Shown: positions 25,361 to 34,826 of the stretch, piece after piece
Position numbering within the stretch: position 1 is the first letter of the stretch
Layout: each line of letters opens with the position of its first letter
From: Pseudonocardia oceani
Lineage (GTDB): Bacteria > Actinomycetota > Actinomycetes > Mycobacteriales > Pseudonocardiaceae
Reading direction: 5' to 3'
NCBI RefSeq assembly: GCF_019263585.2
Contig: NZ_JADQDF010000001.1
Location: 124,001 to 188,000, forward strand
DNA: 64,000 bases
Translations under genes and position numbers: made by a program
Notes under the pieces: model-generated
Told to the model about the DNA's origin: nothing
Database searches by the model: none
The model's input: the letters and a program-made list of their open reading frames with translations, nothing else

Positions 25361-26392
25361 TCAACCGGCTTCCACGGCCTCGGCGATCCGCAGGGCCGCG
25401 AGGCCGTCGGCGAACGTCGGGACGTCGGCGGTGTCGCCGGTCGCGACGGCGCGCACCAACCGCGTGAACGGCTCGGTGGCCGCGCCCGACGCCGCCACCA
25501 GCTCGCGCGGTACGTCGTCGCCGGTCCGGGCACCCGACAGCCGCACGGGGAAGTGCCCGGTGTGCCCGGCCGCCTCGGCCAGCAGCATCCCCTCCGAGCC
25601 GTGGACGACCAGCCGGAAGCCCGCGCCGAACCGCGCGATCCACGACGAGTGCACCGAGCAGACCGCCCCGTCGGGCGTGCGCGCGGTCCAGGCCGCGGAG
25701 TCGACGCTGTCGGCCGGCACCCGCCCGTCCCACAGCGGCTCGCGGCGGGCCGCGCTCCCCCGCACGTCGGAGAGGTCGCCGAAGACGAACCGCAGCAGGT
25801 CGGCGGTGTGCAGGCCGTGCACCCGCAGCGAGCTCGCCCCGTGCTCGGCGACGGCGCACCAGCCCGACGACGCGATCGCCCGCTCCGTGGTGAACGTCGG
25901 GTAGAGCGCGGTGGCGGCGACGTTGTCGACGCGTCCGACGTACCCGTCGGCGACCAGCCGGCGCAGCTCGGTGATGCCCGGCCAGAACCGCGACTGCATG
26001 TCGACCAGGCCCCGGTCGCCCGCCGCCGCGAGCATCGCCTCCCCGTCCGCGACGGTCGGCGCGAGCGGGGCCTCGCACAGCACCCGCTTCCCCGCGGCCA
26101 GCGCCGCCTCGGCCATGGGCCGGTGGCGGCTGGGCCGGGTGGCGACGTCGACGAGGTCGACGTCCGGGTCGGCGCACAGCGCCTCGAACCCGACGTGCGC
26201 CCGCGGGATGCCGTGCTTCTCCGCCGCCGCCTCGGCGGTCTCGCGGTGCGCCGTCGCCACGGCGACGAGCTCCACCAGCCCCTCGGCCGCCAGCGCCGCG
26301 TAGGCCGGGAGGTGCGTGCCCTCGGCGTAGGCGACGCCGACGATCCCGACGCGCAGCGGCCGGGGCGGCACCGGACGGGAGGGCGCCGTCAC
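25361..26392 (-). CDS. Gfo/Idh/MocA-family oxidoreductase
   Basis: A 343-residue NAD(P)-dependent oxidoreductase. Rossmann motif RVGIVGVAYAEGTHLPAYA (slightly degenerate GxGxxG), DLVDVATRPSRHRPMAEAALAAG, and the EKP-type motif as CEAPLAPTV (Lys replaced by Ala), which is unusual because the Lys is catalytic in many members. His-containing SLRVHGLHTADLL corresponds to the substrate His. GTG start overlaps the LLM stop. May be a dehydratase-like or inactive-site variant; substrate unknown. Confidence 0.82.
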   Translation of the reverse strand: MTAPSRPVPPRPLRVGIVGVAYAEGTHLPAYAALAAEGLVELVAVATAHRETAEAAAEKHGIPRAHVGFEALCADPDVDLVDVATRPSRHRPMAEAALAAGKRVLCEAPLAPTVADGEAMLAAAGDRGLVDMQSRFWPGITELRRLVADGYVGRVDNVAATALYPTFTTERAIASSGWCAVAEHGASSLRVHGLHTADLLRFVFGDLSDVRGSAARREPLWDGRVPADSVDSAAWTARTPDGAVCSVHSSWIARFGAGFRLVVHGSEGMLLAEAAGHTGHFPVRLSGARTGDDVPRELVAASGAATEPFTRLVRAVATGDTADVPTFADGLAALRIAEAVEAG

Positions 26393-27405
26393 GCCGGCAC
26401 CGCGGGCCGCTCCAGCGCGGGCAGCACCTCGGTCCCGAACAGCTCCATCGCCTCCAGCACCGCGGCGTTGTCGGGGCCGGTCGGGTAACGGAAGATCATC
26501 AGGAAGTCGTCGACGCCGGCCTCGTCGCGGAAGCGCCCGACGGTCTCGACGCACTCCTCGGGCGTGCCGAACACGAAGCGGTCCTTCACGAACTCCTCGA
26601 GCGTGATCTCCGACGACGACGTGACGCCGGGCAGGTCGGTGATCGCGCCGTAGTCGAACAGCGTGCGGGCCATGGCCAGCGCCGTGTCCCCGAACTTCTC
26701 CAGCGCCGCCTCCCGCGAGGTGTAGGGCCAGCAGAACCGGATCGACGTGACGTGCGGCGTGCGGCCCTGCGCCTCGGCGGCGGCGCGGTAGTCCGCGGCC
26801 ATGGCCGACATCGTCGGCAGCGACATGAGCGCGTTGGTGATCCAGCCGTCGGCCAGGCGGCCCGCCCGCCGCAGGCCGCCGGGCGTCCAGGCCGCGAGGT
26901 GCAGCGGCACGCCCCCGGCCTGCACGGGCTTCGGGATCACCGAGACGTCGTCGAAGGAGTAGATCTCGTCGGCGAAGGAGAAGCGGTCCTGGGTGTGCGC
27001 GGCCCGCAGGATCCGCACGGTCTCGTCGAAGCGCTGGGCGCGGTCGTCCCAGCTCACGCCGACCGTCGAGTAGTCGACCGGCATGTACCCGGCGCCCAGG
27101 CCGAGCCAGGCGCGGCCGCCGGAGAGCTGGTCGAGCATGGCGGCGTCCTGCGCGAGCTCCACCGGGTTGTAGAGCGGCGCGATGGCGATCGCCGTGCCGA
27201 CCCGGACCCGCCGCGTGCGCGCCGCGATCGCGTAGGCCAGGTGCAGCGGGGAGCCGAAGTACTCGTCGGAGTACTTGTGCTCGGTGGTCAGGGCGGCCGA
27301 GAAGCCCAGCCGGTCGGCGGCCTCGGCCTGCTCGAGGATCTCCCCCAGCACGGTGTGCGGGTCTCCGGTGACCAGGCCTTGGGTGAACAGGACTCCGACG
27401 GACAT
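26389..27405 (-). CDS. LLM-class flavin-dependent oxidoreductase
   Basis: A 338-residue luciferase-like enzyme. VGVLFTQGLVTGDPHTVL, TTEHKYSDEYFGSPL, TAIAIAPLYNPVELAQDAAMLDQLSGGR and LGLGAGYMP mark the family; later FVFGTPEECVETVGRF. Overlaps the Gfo/Idh/MocA gene and follows the flavoprotein gene by 10 bp, so the three form a minus-strand operon starting at 28870. Cofactor FMN or F420 cannot be told from sequence. Confidence 0.88.
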   Translation of the reverse strand: MSVGVLFTQGLVTGDPHTVLGEILEQAEAADRLGFSAALTTEHKYSDEYFGSPLHLAYAIAARTRRVRVGTAIAIAPLYNPVELAQDAAMLDQLSGGRAWLGLGAGYMPVDYSTVGVSWDDRAQRFDETVRILRAAHTQDRFSFADEIYSFDDVSVIPKPVQAGGVPLHLAAWTPGGLRRAGRLADGWITNALMSLPTMSAMAADYRAAAEAQGRTPHVTSIRFCWPYTSREAALEKFGDTALAMARTLFDYGAITDLPGVTSSSEITLEEFVKDRFVFGTPEECVETVGRFRDEAGVDDFLMIFRYPTGPDNAAVLEAMELFGTEVLPALERPAVPA

Positions 27406-27415
27406 CGGTGACTCC

Positions 27416-28870
27416 TCAGGGACGGGGGGTGTCGAGGTGGACCAGCGCGATCTTCGTGTCGAGCATCGAGGGCATCCCCGCGTGCAGGACGGTGCCGTGG
27501 TGCCCGCGGTCGTCGATGCCGCGGGCCGCGGCGCGACCGGCCAGGCGGCCCAGCGTCAGCCCGCCGCAGATGTGGACGCCACCGAGGTCGGACACGGGGT
27601 TGAGGCCGCCGACGCAGTCGCCCGCGGCGAACAGGCCGCTGATCGGCGTGCCGAACACGTCGACGACCTGCAGGTCGGTGGTGACGCGGAACCCGCCGCA
27701 GCAGAAGTTGACACCCTCGACCATCGGTACGGCGGTGAACGGCGCGGTGGCGCAGCGGCGCCGCCGCGGAGGCAGCACGACCCGGCCGAACTCCGGGTCC
27801 TGGTCGGCGTCGGTGGCGAGGAAGGCGTTCCAGCCCTCGACCGTGCGGGCCAGCGCGGCGGCGGGGACCCCGATCGCGTCGGCCAGGGCGTCGAGGGTGT
27901 CGGCCTGCACCGGCGGCTCCGGCATCTGGCCGATCAGGCCGGACTTCTCGCGCGCCACCTCGTCGTCGACGACGTACCAGGCGCGGCGCCCGGGCTGCTC
28001 GTGCAGCCGCTCGACGCGCTCCTCGTAGGGACCGGCCTCGTCGTGGAACCGCTCCCCCGCCGCGTTCACCGCGATGGCGTCCTCCACCACCGACGACGAC
28101 ACGATCACCAGCGGCGGCACGAACGTCATGTTGACGAGGTCGCCGCCGACGGCCTGACCCATGAGGTGCCCGTCGCCGCGGCAGGTGTCGACGCCCAGGT
28201 ACGGGGCCCTGGCCACGAACTCCGGCTGGTAGCGGCGGCGCAGCGCGGGGTTGGACTGGTAGCCGCCGGTGGCGAGCACGACCCCGCGCCGGGCGTGCAG
28301 CGCGTACCGCTGCCCGTCGGCGAGCCCGTGCGCGAGCACGCCGGTGACCCGGCCGTCCTCGGTGACCAGCCGGTCGGCGACCGTCTCGAACAGCGTGGTG
28401 ACGGCGGGCAGGTCGAAGTCCGGCCGGAACGCCCGGCCCAGCATCCAGCTGTCCTCGACGGCGGCCATGCGGTCGACGGTGTGCTGGCGCGGCCGCGGGA
28501 TGAACCGGGAGAAGCGCACGCCGCGCCCGGTGAGGATGCGGTAGGTCTCGGCGCTCTCGCGGGCGAACAGGCGCACGAGCTCCTCGTCCCACTCGACGCC
28601 GAACCGGTCCTGCGCCTCCTGCACCATCGCCCGGGCGTCGGACACGAAGGTCTCGACGTCGTCGGTGATGCCCTGCTCGCGCTGCATCTGCGAGTCGACG
28701 AAGGCCAGGTAGCCGGTGGACCAGACGGCGTTGCCGCCGATGTGCTCCATGGCCTCGACGGCGATCACGTCCGCGCCCTCCGCGGCCGCCTCGGCGACGG
28801 CGGCCATGCCGGCGGGGCCGGTGCCGAGCACGACGACGTCGGCGGTGAGGGTCCGGACGGGTTCGGCCAC
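27416..28870 (-). CDS. FAD-dependent oxidoreductase, fumarate-reductase/ketosteroid-dehydrogenase-like
   Basis: A 484-residue flavoprotein. FAD motif DVVVLGTGPAGMAAVAEAA, NAVWSTGYLAFVDS, RRGVVLATGGYQSN, VNMTFVPP, and C-terminal GLFAAGDCVGGLNPVSDLGG and HICGGLTLGRLAGR, as in the FAD_binding_2 family. GTG start at 28870 has AGGAGGA nine bases upstream. Likely introduces or reduces a C=C bond in a cyclic intermediate; substrate not known. A 9-bp-arm palindrome (28935-28958) lies upstream, shared with the divergent P450. Confidence 0.88.
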   Translation of the reverse strand: MAEPVRTLTADVVVLGTGPAGMAAVAEAAAEGADVIAVEAMEHIGGNAVWSTGYLAFVDSQMQREQGITDDVETFVSDARAMVQEAQDRFGVEWDEELVRLFARESAETYRILTGRGVRFSRFIPRPRQHTVDRMAAVEDSWMLGRAFRPDFDLPAVTTLFETVADRLVTEDGRVTGVLAHGLADGQRYALHARRGVVLATGGYQSNPALRRRYQPEFVARAPYLGVDTCRGDGHLMGQAVGGDLVNMTFVPPLVIVSSSVVEDAIAVNAAGERFHDEAGPYEERVERLHEQPGRRAWYVVDDEVAREKSGLIGQMPEPPVQADTLDALADAIGVPAAALARTVEGWNAFLATDADQDPEFGRVVLPPRRRRCATAPFTAVPMVEGVNFCCGGFRVTTDLQVVDVFGTPISGLFAAGDCVGGLNPVSDLGGVHICGGLTLGRLAGRAAARGIDDRGHHGTVLHAGMPSMLDTKIALVHLDTPRP

Positions 28871-28934
28871 GCTGTCCTCCTGGTCGGGGCTGTCCTGCGA
28901 GTGGGCTGGATCACGAGACTCCCGCAGCGCCGGA

Positions 28935-28958
28935 GCGTCGTCAAGGGACTGACGACGC
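28935..28958. promoter_or_regulatory. Perfect 9-bp-arm palindrome between flavoprotein and P450 genes
   Basis: GCGTCGTCA, spacer AGGGAC, TGACGACGC. Its core CGTCA-N6-TGACG matches 21438-21453 in form and spacing. Located between divergent genes starting at 28870 and 29051, 65 bp upstream of the former. Confidence 0.7.
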
Positions 28959-29050
28959 ACACCGCCACCCTGGACGTCGACGGGCCGCCGTTGCTAGCGT
29001 CGCTAGGGACAGCACGCCGCATTCCGGCGCCGGACGCAGCGAGGCGGGCC

Positions 29051-30262
29051 ATGCAGACGATCACGCTCGACGGGTACGCGGACGTCCGCGAGGCCTACCG
29101 CCAGCACGACCTGGAGCAGGCCCTCTACGACGCGGGCGGGGTCGTGATGGCCGACAGCCTGCTCGTGCTGCACGGCGGCGAGCACCGGCGCCGGCGCCGC
29201 GTCGAGAACCGACTGTTCCGCCGCGGCACGTTCCGGTACTGGGAGAAGGCGTTCCTGCGCGACGTCGTGCGCGACACGCTCGCGCCGTTCCGCGCCGCGG
29301 GTCGCGCCGACCTCCTCGAGATCGGCTACCGCACGATCATGAACCTGACCGCGATGGTGGCCGGGCTCGACCAGCCGACCGGGAGCCCCGAGGAGACCGA
29401 CGAGCTCTACCGGTTCGCCAAGAAGTTCTCCGAGGGCGCCACGATGGTGCACTCCACGCGCGACCCCGAGGTCGTGCGCGCCGAGGTGCAGGCCGCGCTC
29501 GACGACTTCGACCGCATCTTCCTGCAGCCCTCGGTCGCCCGCCGCCGGGCGCTGCTGGAGCGGCTCGACGCCGGGGAGATCACCGAGGACGACCTGCCCC
29601 GCGACGTCCTCACCGCGCTGCTGCGCAACTGGGACGAGCTCGGCATCGACGAGGACGTCCTGCGCCGCGAGTGCGCCTTCTACCTGCAGGCCGGCTCGCA
29701 CAGCACCGCCGACGCGTTCAGCCACGCCGCCGACGACTGGTTCACCTGGTCCCAGCGCGACCCGGAGGCGGCCGACCGGGCCCGCCGCGACCCGGCGCTG
29801 CTGCAGCGCTGCGTCTACGAGACCCTGCGGCTGCACCCCGCGAGCCCGGTGGCCCAGCGCCGCGCCCTCGCGCCGATCACGCTGCGCGGCGGCACCGAGA
29901 TCCCGGAGGGGTCGTTCGTCGTGCTCGACATCGCGGGTGCCAACCGCGACGCGCGGGTGTTCGACCGCCCCGAGGAGTACGACCCGATGCGGGAGGTCCC
30001 CGCCGACGTCCCGCGCTGGGGCCACGCCTTCGGCGGCGGCATGCACGCCTGCATCGGCACCGAGCTCGCCGGCGGCGTGCCGGCGCCCGAGCAGCCCACC
30101 CCGGAGCAGGCCCACGAGCAGGTGCTGGGCACCGTCACGCTCATGCTCGACGCCCTGCTCACCGCAGGCGCCCGGCCCGATCCCGCCGACCCCCCGCGGC
30201 GCGACCCGCACTCCGCGCGCGACCACTTCGCCGCGTACCCGGTGGTCTTCGACGCCCCGTGA
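29051..30262 (+). CDS. Cytochrome P450 (second paralog)
   Basis: A 403-residue P450 closely similar to the one at 24089-25285 (DLEQALYDAGGVVMADSL, RRRVENRLFRRGTF, FSEGATMVHSTRD). Heme motif FGGGMHACIG; ExxR in YETLRLHP; I-helix FYLQAGSHSTADAF, again His at the acid position and Ser at the first Thr. No ferredoxin gene is adjacent; it may share the one at 23868. ATG at 29051. Confidence 0.92.
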   Translation: MQTITLDGYADVREAYRQHDLEQALYDAGGVVMADSLLVLHGGEHRRRRRVENRLFRRGTFRYWEKAFLRDVVRDTLAPFRAAGRADLLEIGYRTIMNLTAMVAGLDQPTGSPEETDELYRFAKKFSEGATMVHSTRDPEVVRAEVQAALDDFDRIFLQPSVARRRALLERLDAGEITEDDLPRDVLTALLRNWDELGIDEDVLRRECAFYLQAGSHSTADAFSHAADDWFTWSQRDPEAADRARRDPALLQRCVYETLRLHPASPVAQRRALAPITLRGGTEIPEGSFVVLDIAGANRDARVFDRPEEYDPMREVPADVPRWGHAFGGGMHACIGTELAGGVPAPEQPTPEQAHEQVLGTVTLMLDALLTAGARPDPADPPRRDPHSARDHFAAYPVVFDAP

Positions 30263-30306
30263 CGAGCCGGTCGCCCATGGTGATCCTTGCTCTCGATGAT
30301 CGTCGA

Positions 30307-30322
30307 CGTTAGGTTCCTAACG
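30307..30322. promoter_or_regulatory. Palindromic operator-like site CGTTA-N6-TAACG
   Basis: CGTTAGGTTCCTAACG is a 7-bp-arm perfect palindrome with a TT centre, 50 bp before the molybdenum hydroxylase start at 30372. Same 5-6-5 form as the other sites in 17.3-29 kb. Confidence 0.65.
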
Positions 30323-30371
30323 CCGGTGGGTGACCGCCGACGCTGGTCAGTGCAGACGAGGAGGTCGCGGC

Positions 30372-32717
30372 ATGGGATCCATGGTCGGTGCATCGGTGGT
30401 CCGCAAGGAGGACCCCGCCCTGCTCACCGGACGCGGCACGTTCGTCGACGACATCCGGTTGCCCGGCACCGTGCACATGGTCTTCGTGCGCAGCTACCTC
30501 GCCCACGCGCGCATCGTGTCGATCGAGACCGACGAGGCGGCGCGGCTGCCCGGCGTGCTCGGGGTGTGGACCCACGCCGACCTCGAGGGCCTGCCCGCCA
30601 CCCGCTCCGTGCCCGGCATGGAGCGCCCGTGCCTGGCCACGGGCAAGGTGCACTTCGTCGGCGAGCCGGTGGCCGTCGTCGTCGCCACCGACCGCTACCT
30701 CGCCGCCGACGCCGCCGAGGCGGTCGTCGTGGAGTACGAGGAGCTGCCGGTCATGGCCTCGATCGCCGCGGCCACGGCCGAGGGCGCGACGCCGATCATC
30801 GACGGGCTGCCGTCGAACGTGGTGCTCGAGCAGCAGCTGTCGGCCACCGACGCCGAGGCCGAGCTCGCCGCCGCCCCGCACCGGCTCGCGGTCGCGCTGG
30901 TCAATCAGCGCTGCGCGGCCGTGCCGATGGAGCCGACCGTCTGCCTGTCGGACTGGCAGTCCTCGGGCCTGACGATCTGGGGCACCAGCCAGACCCCGCA
31001 CCACATGCGCAACGAGATCGCGCAGATGTTCGGCCTGTCCCAGCAGGAGGTGCGGTTCGTCGCGCCCGACGTGGGCGGCGGCTTCGGCGCGAAGGCCTCG
31101 TTCTACCCGGAGTTCCTGCTCACCGCGGAGCTCTCCCGCCGGCTGCGGCGCCCCGTCAAGTACGTGGAGACGCGCAGCGAGAACATGACGTCGATGGTCC
31201 ACGGGCGGGCCCAGCAGCACGACGTCGAGGTCGGCTTCGACGACGAGGGCCGCCTGCTCGCCCTGCGCGTCCGGATCACCCAGGACTGCGGCGGCTGGCC
31301 CGATGCCACCGGCATCGGCCTGCCCACGCTCACCTCGTTCATGTCCGGTGGCTGCTACCGGATCCCGACGATCGCGCCCAGCTTCCGCTCGGTCGTCACC
31401 AACACCACCCCGGTCGGTTCCTACCGCGGCGCCGGTCGCCCCGAGGCGTCGTACATGATCGAGCGGGTCGTCGACCACGTCGCCGCCGAGCTGGGCATGG
31501 ACCCCCTGGAGGTCCGCCGCGCCAACTTCATCCAGCCCGGCGAGATGCCCTACGCCACGCAGTTCGAGGGCATCGTCTACGACGAGGCCGACTTCCCCGG
31601 ATGCCTGGACAAGCTCCTCGAGCACGTCGACTACGAGGCGCTGCGCACGGAGCAGGCCGCGCTGCGCGACGACCCGCAGGCGCCGCTGCTGGGCATCGGG
31701 TTCTCCACGTTCGTCGAGATGGGCGGCTTCGGCCCGACCCCGCTGTTCGAGCAGTTCGGCTACGTCGGCGGCTGGGAGTCGGCCAACGTCCGGCTCAACG
31801 TCGACGGCTCCGCGGTGATCAAGGTGGGCACGAGCCCGCACGGGCAGGGCCACCAGACCGCGTTCGCGCAGATCGTGGCCGACCAGCTGTCGGTGCCGTT
31901 CGAGCGGATCACGCTGATCCACGGCGACACCGCCACCGTGCAGGAGGGCATCGGCACGATGGGCAGCCGCGGCGTGCCCGTCGGCGGGTCGGCGGTGTTC
32001 AAGGCGGCGAACAAGGTGCGCGACAAGGCCATCCGCATCGCGGCGCACATGCTCGAGGCCGACGAGTCCGACATCGAGCTCGCCGACGGCCGCTTCTCCG
32101 TGCGCGGCGCGCCCCAGCAGGGCGTCGACATGGCCGAGGTCGCGGTGCGCGCGTTCAAGCCGCACCTGCTGCCCGACGGCTTCGACCTCGGCCTGGACGA
32201 GACCGCGTTCCACGAGCCGAGCAACCTGTCCTACCCCTCGGGAGCGCACTGCTGCGTCGTGGAGATCGACCGCGGCACCGGCAAGGTGCGCATCCGCCGC
32301 TACGTCGCCGTCGACGACTGCGGCACGGTGATCAACCCGCTGATGGCGAAGGGCCAGATCCACGGCGGCGTCGCGCAGGGCATCGCGCAGGCCCTGATCG
32401 AGGAGGTCACCTACGGCGCCGACGGGCAGCCCGGCGCGGGCACGCTCGTCGACTACACGCTGCCCTCGTCCAAGGACCTCCCCCGCTACGAGACCGATCA
32501 CGTCGTCACGCCGACGAGCTTCAACCCGCTCGGCGCCAAGGGCCTGGGCGAGTCCGGGGCCACCGCGGCGCCGCAGGCCGTCGTCAACGCCGTCGTCGAC
32601 GCGATGGGCCACCTCGGGGTCCGCACGATCGACATGCCCTGCACCCCGCAGAAGGTCTGGCGGGTCCTGAACACCGCGCTGGCCTCGTCCGGGTCCGCCC
32701 ACCAGAACGGGAGCTGA
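30372..32717 (+). CDS. Molybdenum hydroxylase large subunit (CoxL/xanthine dehydrogenase type)
   Basis: A 781-residue molybdopterin-binding subunit of the xanthine oxidase family. The aldehyde-oxidase 'a/b hammerhead' N-terminus is [23 protein letters not shown]-contact segments are [35 protein letters not shown] (form II CoxL, not the form I CSFR loop) and [17 protein letters not shown] with the catalytic Glu. Start ATG 30372 preceded by GAGGAGG. Followed 7 bp later by the 2Fe-2S subunit; the FAD subunit is absent from the operon. Probably hydroxylates an aldehyde or N-heterocycle; substrate unknown. Confidence 0.92.
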   Translation: MGSMVGASVVRKEDPALLTGRGTFVDDIRLPGTVHMVFVRSYLAHARIVSIETDEAARLPGVLGVWTHADLEGLPATRSVPGMERPCLATGKVHFVGEPVAVVVATDRYLAADAAEAVVVEYEELPVMASIAAATAEGATPIIDGLPSNVVLEQQLSATDAEAELAAAPHRLAVALVNQRCAAVPMEPTVCLSDWQSSGLTIWGTSQTPHHMRNEIAQMFGLSQQEVRFVAPDVGGGFGAKASFYPEFLLTAELSRRLRRPVKYVETRSENMTSMVHGRAQQHDVEVGFDDEGRLLALRVRITQDCGGWPDATGIGLPTLTSFMSGGCYRIPTIAPSFRSVVTNTTPVGSYRGAGRPEASYMIERVVDHVAAELGMDPLEVRRANFIQPGEMPYATQFEGIVYDEADFPGCLDKLLEHVDYEALRTEQAALRDDPQAPLLGIGFSTFVEMGGFGPTPLFEQFGYVGGWESANVRLNVDGSAVIKVGTSPHGQGHQTAFAQIVADQLSVPFERITLIHGDTATVQEGIGTMGSRGVPVGGSAVFKAANKVRDKAIRIAAHMLEADESDIELADGRFSVRGAPQQGVDMAEVAVRAFKPHLLPDGFDLGLDETAFHEPSNLSYPSGAHCCVVEIDRGTGKVRIRRYVAVDDCGTVINPLMAKGQIHGGVAQGIAQALIEEVTYGADGQPGAGTLVDYTLPSSKDLPRYETDHVVTPTSFNPLGAKGLGESGATAAPQAVVNAVVDAMGHLGVRTIDMPCTPQKVWRVLNTALASSGSAHQNGS

Positions 32718-32724
32718 TTCCTCC

Positions 32725-33243
32725 ATGTCCCACCACAAGGTCCGGATCACCGTCAACGGCACGGCGGGCGAGGACGAGGTCGAGGCCCGCCAGCTGCTCG
32801 TGCACTACCTGCGCGAGACCCGCGCGCTGACCGGCACCCACGTCGGCTGCGACACCTCCAACTGCGGCGCCTGCACCGTGCTGGTGGACGGGCGCACCGT
32901 GAAGTCGTGCACGGTCCTCACCGTCACCGCCGACGGCACCGACGTGCTCACCGTCGAGGGCCTCGACGAGCAGGGCGAGATGTCGCCGGTGCAGAAGGGC
33001 TTCCAGGCCTGCCACGGGCTGCAGTGCGGGTACTGCACGCCGGGCATGGTCATGTCGGCCACCGGGCTCCTGCTCGAGCAGCCCGACCCCGACGACGACG
33101 CGATCCGCGAGGGCATCGAGGGCAACCTCTGCCGCTGCACCGGCTACGACATGATCGTCGACTCCGTCCGCTGGGCCGCCGCCCACGGTGGCGCCGGCAG
33201 CGCCGCCACCGTCCACGCCGCCGCACACACCGAGGGGAGCTGA
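32725..33243 (+). CDS. (2Fe-2S)-binding subunit of the molybdenum hydroxylase
   Basis: A 172-residue two-cluster subunit. Plant-type cluster Cys in [13 protein letters not shown] and CTVLTV; second cluster Cys in CGYCTPGM and CRCTGY. It transfers electrons from the molybdenum site of the preceding subunit. Normal partners would include an FAD subunit, which is missing here; a flavoprotein elsewhere or another acceptor must take the electrons. Stop is 1 bp before the next GTG. Confidence 0.94.
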   Translation: MSHHKVRITVNGTAGEDEVEARQLLVHYLRETRALTGTHVGCDTSNCGACTVLVDGRTVKSCTVLTVTADGTDVLTVEGLDEQGEMSPVQKGFQACHGLQCGYCTPGMVMSATGLLLEQPDPDDDAIREGIEGNLCRCTGYDMIVDSVRWAAAHGGAGSAATVHAAAHTEGS

Positions 33244-33244
33244 C

Positions 33245-34087
33245 GTGGCCGCCGTGCTCCGCGGGCTCGAGGGCAAGAACGTCCTGATCACCGGCGCGGC
33301 GAAGGGGCAGGGCTTCAGCCACGCCAAGGCCTTCGCCGACGCGGGCGCCGACATCGCCGCGCTCGACATCACCGAGCCGATCGCCGACATCTACCCGCTC
33401 GCCACCGCCGCGATGCTGGACGACACCGTCGCGGCCATCGAGGACCTCGACCGACGCGTCATCCCGCTGCCCTGCGACATCCGCGACGAGAGCCAGGTGG
33501 AGTCCTCGGTCGCGAAGGCGCTGGACTTCTTCGACGGCCGCATCGACATCCTCGTCTGCAACGCCGGCGTCGCCGCGCTGGACACGATCCAGGGCATGCG
33601 CAGCCACGTCCTCGACGCCGTGTTCGACACGATCGTCAAGGGTCACGTCTACGTCGCCAAGTACGTCGTGCCGAACATGATCGGGCGGCGGTCGGGCAAG
33701 ATCGTCAACATCTCGTCGGGCGTCACGGGGTCGGGCCACGCCCAGCTCTCGCACTACGTGGCGGCCAAGCACGCGATCCAGGGCCTGACGTCGGCGTGGG
33801 CGTTCGAGCTCGCGGAGTTCGACATCAACGTCAACTGCGTCGCCCCGGCCACGATCCGCCCCGGCGAGGGCCAGGGGTCCGGGATGGTGCTCGGGCTGGC
33901 CGGCGAGGTGGGCATGACCGCCGACGACGCCTACGAGATGTTCTCCTCCGCCGGGAACATGCCGGGGCCGAAGTGGCGGACGGAGATGCAGGACATCACC
34001 GACGCCGTGCTGTTCCTCGCCTCCGACAACGCCGACCAGATCACCGGTCACGTCCTGCGCGTCGACGCCGGCCAGGGGGCCCGCTAG
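33245..34087 (+). CDS. Mycofactocin-type SDR
   Basis: A 280-residue SDR with the mycofactocin-coupled signature TGAAKGQGFSHAKAFADAGADI (consensus GARGQGRSHA), NAGV, catalytic Ser in VNISSGVTG and YxxxK in SHYVAAKHAI, and VLFLASDNADQITGHVLRVDAG at the end. These enzymes keep NAD(P) tightly bound and pass electrons to mycofactocin. GTG start follows the 2Fe-2S subunit by one base, so it likely oxidises an alcohol to the aldehyde used by the hydroxylase. Confidence 0.85.
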   Translation: MAAVLRGLEGKNVLITGAAKGQGFSHAKAFADAGADIAALDITEPIADIYPLATAAMLDDTVAAIEDLDRRVIPLPCDIRDESQVESSVAKALDFFDGRIDILVCNAGVAALDTIQGMRSHVLDAVFDTIVKGHVYVAKYVVPNMIGRRSGKIVNISSGVTGSGHAQLSHYVAAKHAIQGLTSAWAFELAEFDINVNCVAPATIRPGEGQGSGMVLGLAGEVGMTADDAYEMFSSAGNMPGPKWRTEMQDITDAVLFLASDNADQITGHVLRVDAGQGAR

Positions 34088-34089
34088 CA

Positions 34090-34133
34090 GGCGGGGCCGG
34101 CCGCGCTCAGAGCAGCGCGCGGTTGGCCCCGCC
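34090..34133. terminator. Hairpin between convergent SDR genes
   Basis: GGCGGGGCC (34090-34098) pairs with GGCCCCGCC (34125-34133), with further pairing inside. It sits at the end of the plus-strand operon (stop 34087) and reaches into the convergent SDR, so it may stop transcripts from both sides. No T-tract. Confidence 0.45.
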
Positions 34134-34826
34134 GTCCACCGGCACGGCCGTGCCCGTCAGGAACCCGGCCTGCCGGGAGCACAGGAACGCGACCACCGCG
34201 CCGAAGTCGTCGGCGCTGCCGACCGGGACGTCGGGCAGGCCGCCGTCGTTGAGGCTGCGCAGCCGCGCCGTGTCGTGGAAGCCGGGCAGCACGGAGTTGA
34301 CGGTGACGCCGTCGGCGGCCGACTCCGTGGCGAGGGTCTTGAGGAAACCGGTGACACCCGCGCGCGCGGTGTTGGACAGCGCGAGGTTCGCGTAGGGCTG
34401 GCGCACGCCCAGCGAGGTGATCGCGACGATCCGCCCCCACCCCGACGCGCGCATGCCGGGCACCGCGGCCAGGCACATGTGCACGACCGCGAGCAGGCTG
34501 CGCTCCAGCGCCGCCGGGTAGGCCTCGGCGGGCGTCTCCAGCGCCGTGCCGGGGGCCGGGCCGGGCCCGTTGGTGACGAGGATGTCGACGCCCCCCATCA
34601 GCCGGGACGCCTCCTCGACGAACCGCGTCCCCTCCTGCGGCCGGGTCAGGTCGGCCACGACGAACGCCGCCCCGATCCGCTCGGCGGCGTCCCTCGCGCG
34701 CGCCTCGTCGGAGCCGCAGATCGTGACCTGCGCCCCCTCCGCCGCGAGCGCCGCGGCGCACGCGAAGCCCAATCCGCCGCTGGCCGCGGCCACCGCCGCC
34801 CGCCGTCCCGAGATCCCGAGGTCCAC
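34107..34826 (-). CDS. Atypical SDR (SNxxR type)
   Basis: A 239-residue SDR-fold protein. Cofactor motif is altered (VAAASGGLGFACAAALA rather than TGxxxGIG). The Tyr-x-x-x-Lys pair is replaced: AITSLGVRQPYANLALSNTARAGVTG, giving Ser-Asn-x-x-Arg. A subfamily with this pattern exists, so it is not necessarily dead. C-terminal FLTGTAVPVDGGANRALL is typical. GTG start at 34826. Alone on its strand, convergent with the molybdenum hydroxylase operon. Confidence 0.8.
   Translation of the reverse strand: MDLGISGRRAAVAAASGGLGFACAAALAAEGAQVTICGSDEARARDAAERIGAAFVVADLTRPQEGTRFVEEASRLMGGVDILVTNGPGPAPGTALETPAEAYPAALERSLLAVVHMCLAAVPGMRASGWGRIVAITSLGVRQPYANLALSNTARAGVTGFLKTLATESAADGVTVNSVLPGFHDTARLRSLNDGGLPDVPVGSADDFGAVVAFLCSRQAGFLTGTAVPVDGGANRALL

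Noticed and set aside
24164..26488. Long plus-strand open frame opposite the P450 and Gfo/Idh/MocA genes
   Set aside because: Antisense shadow; no recognised domain.
30309..32762. Long minus-strand open frame opposite the molybdenum hydroxylase
   Set aside because: Antisense shadow of a gene with clear family motifs.
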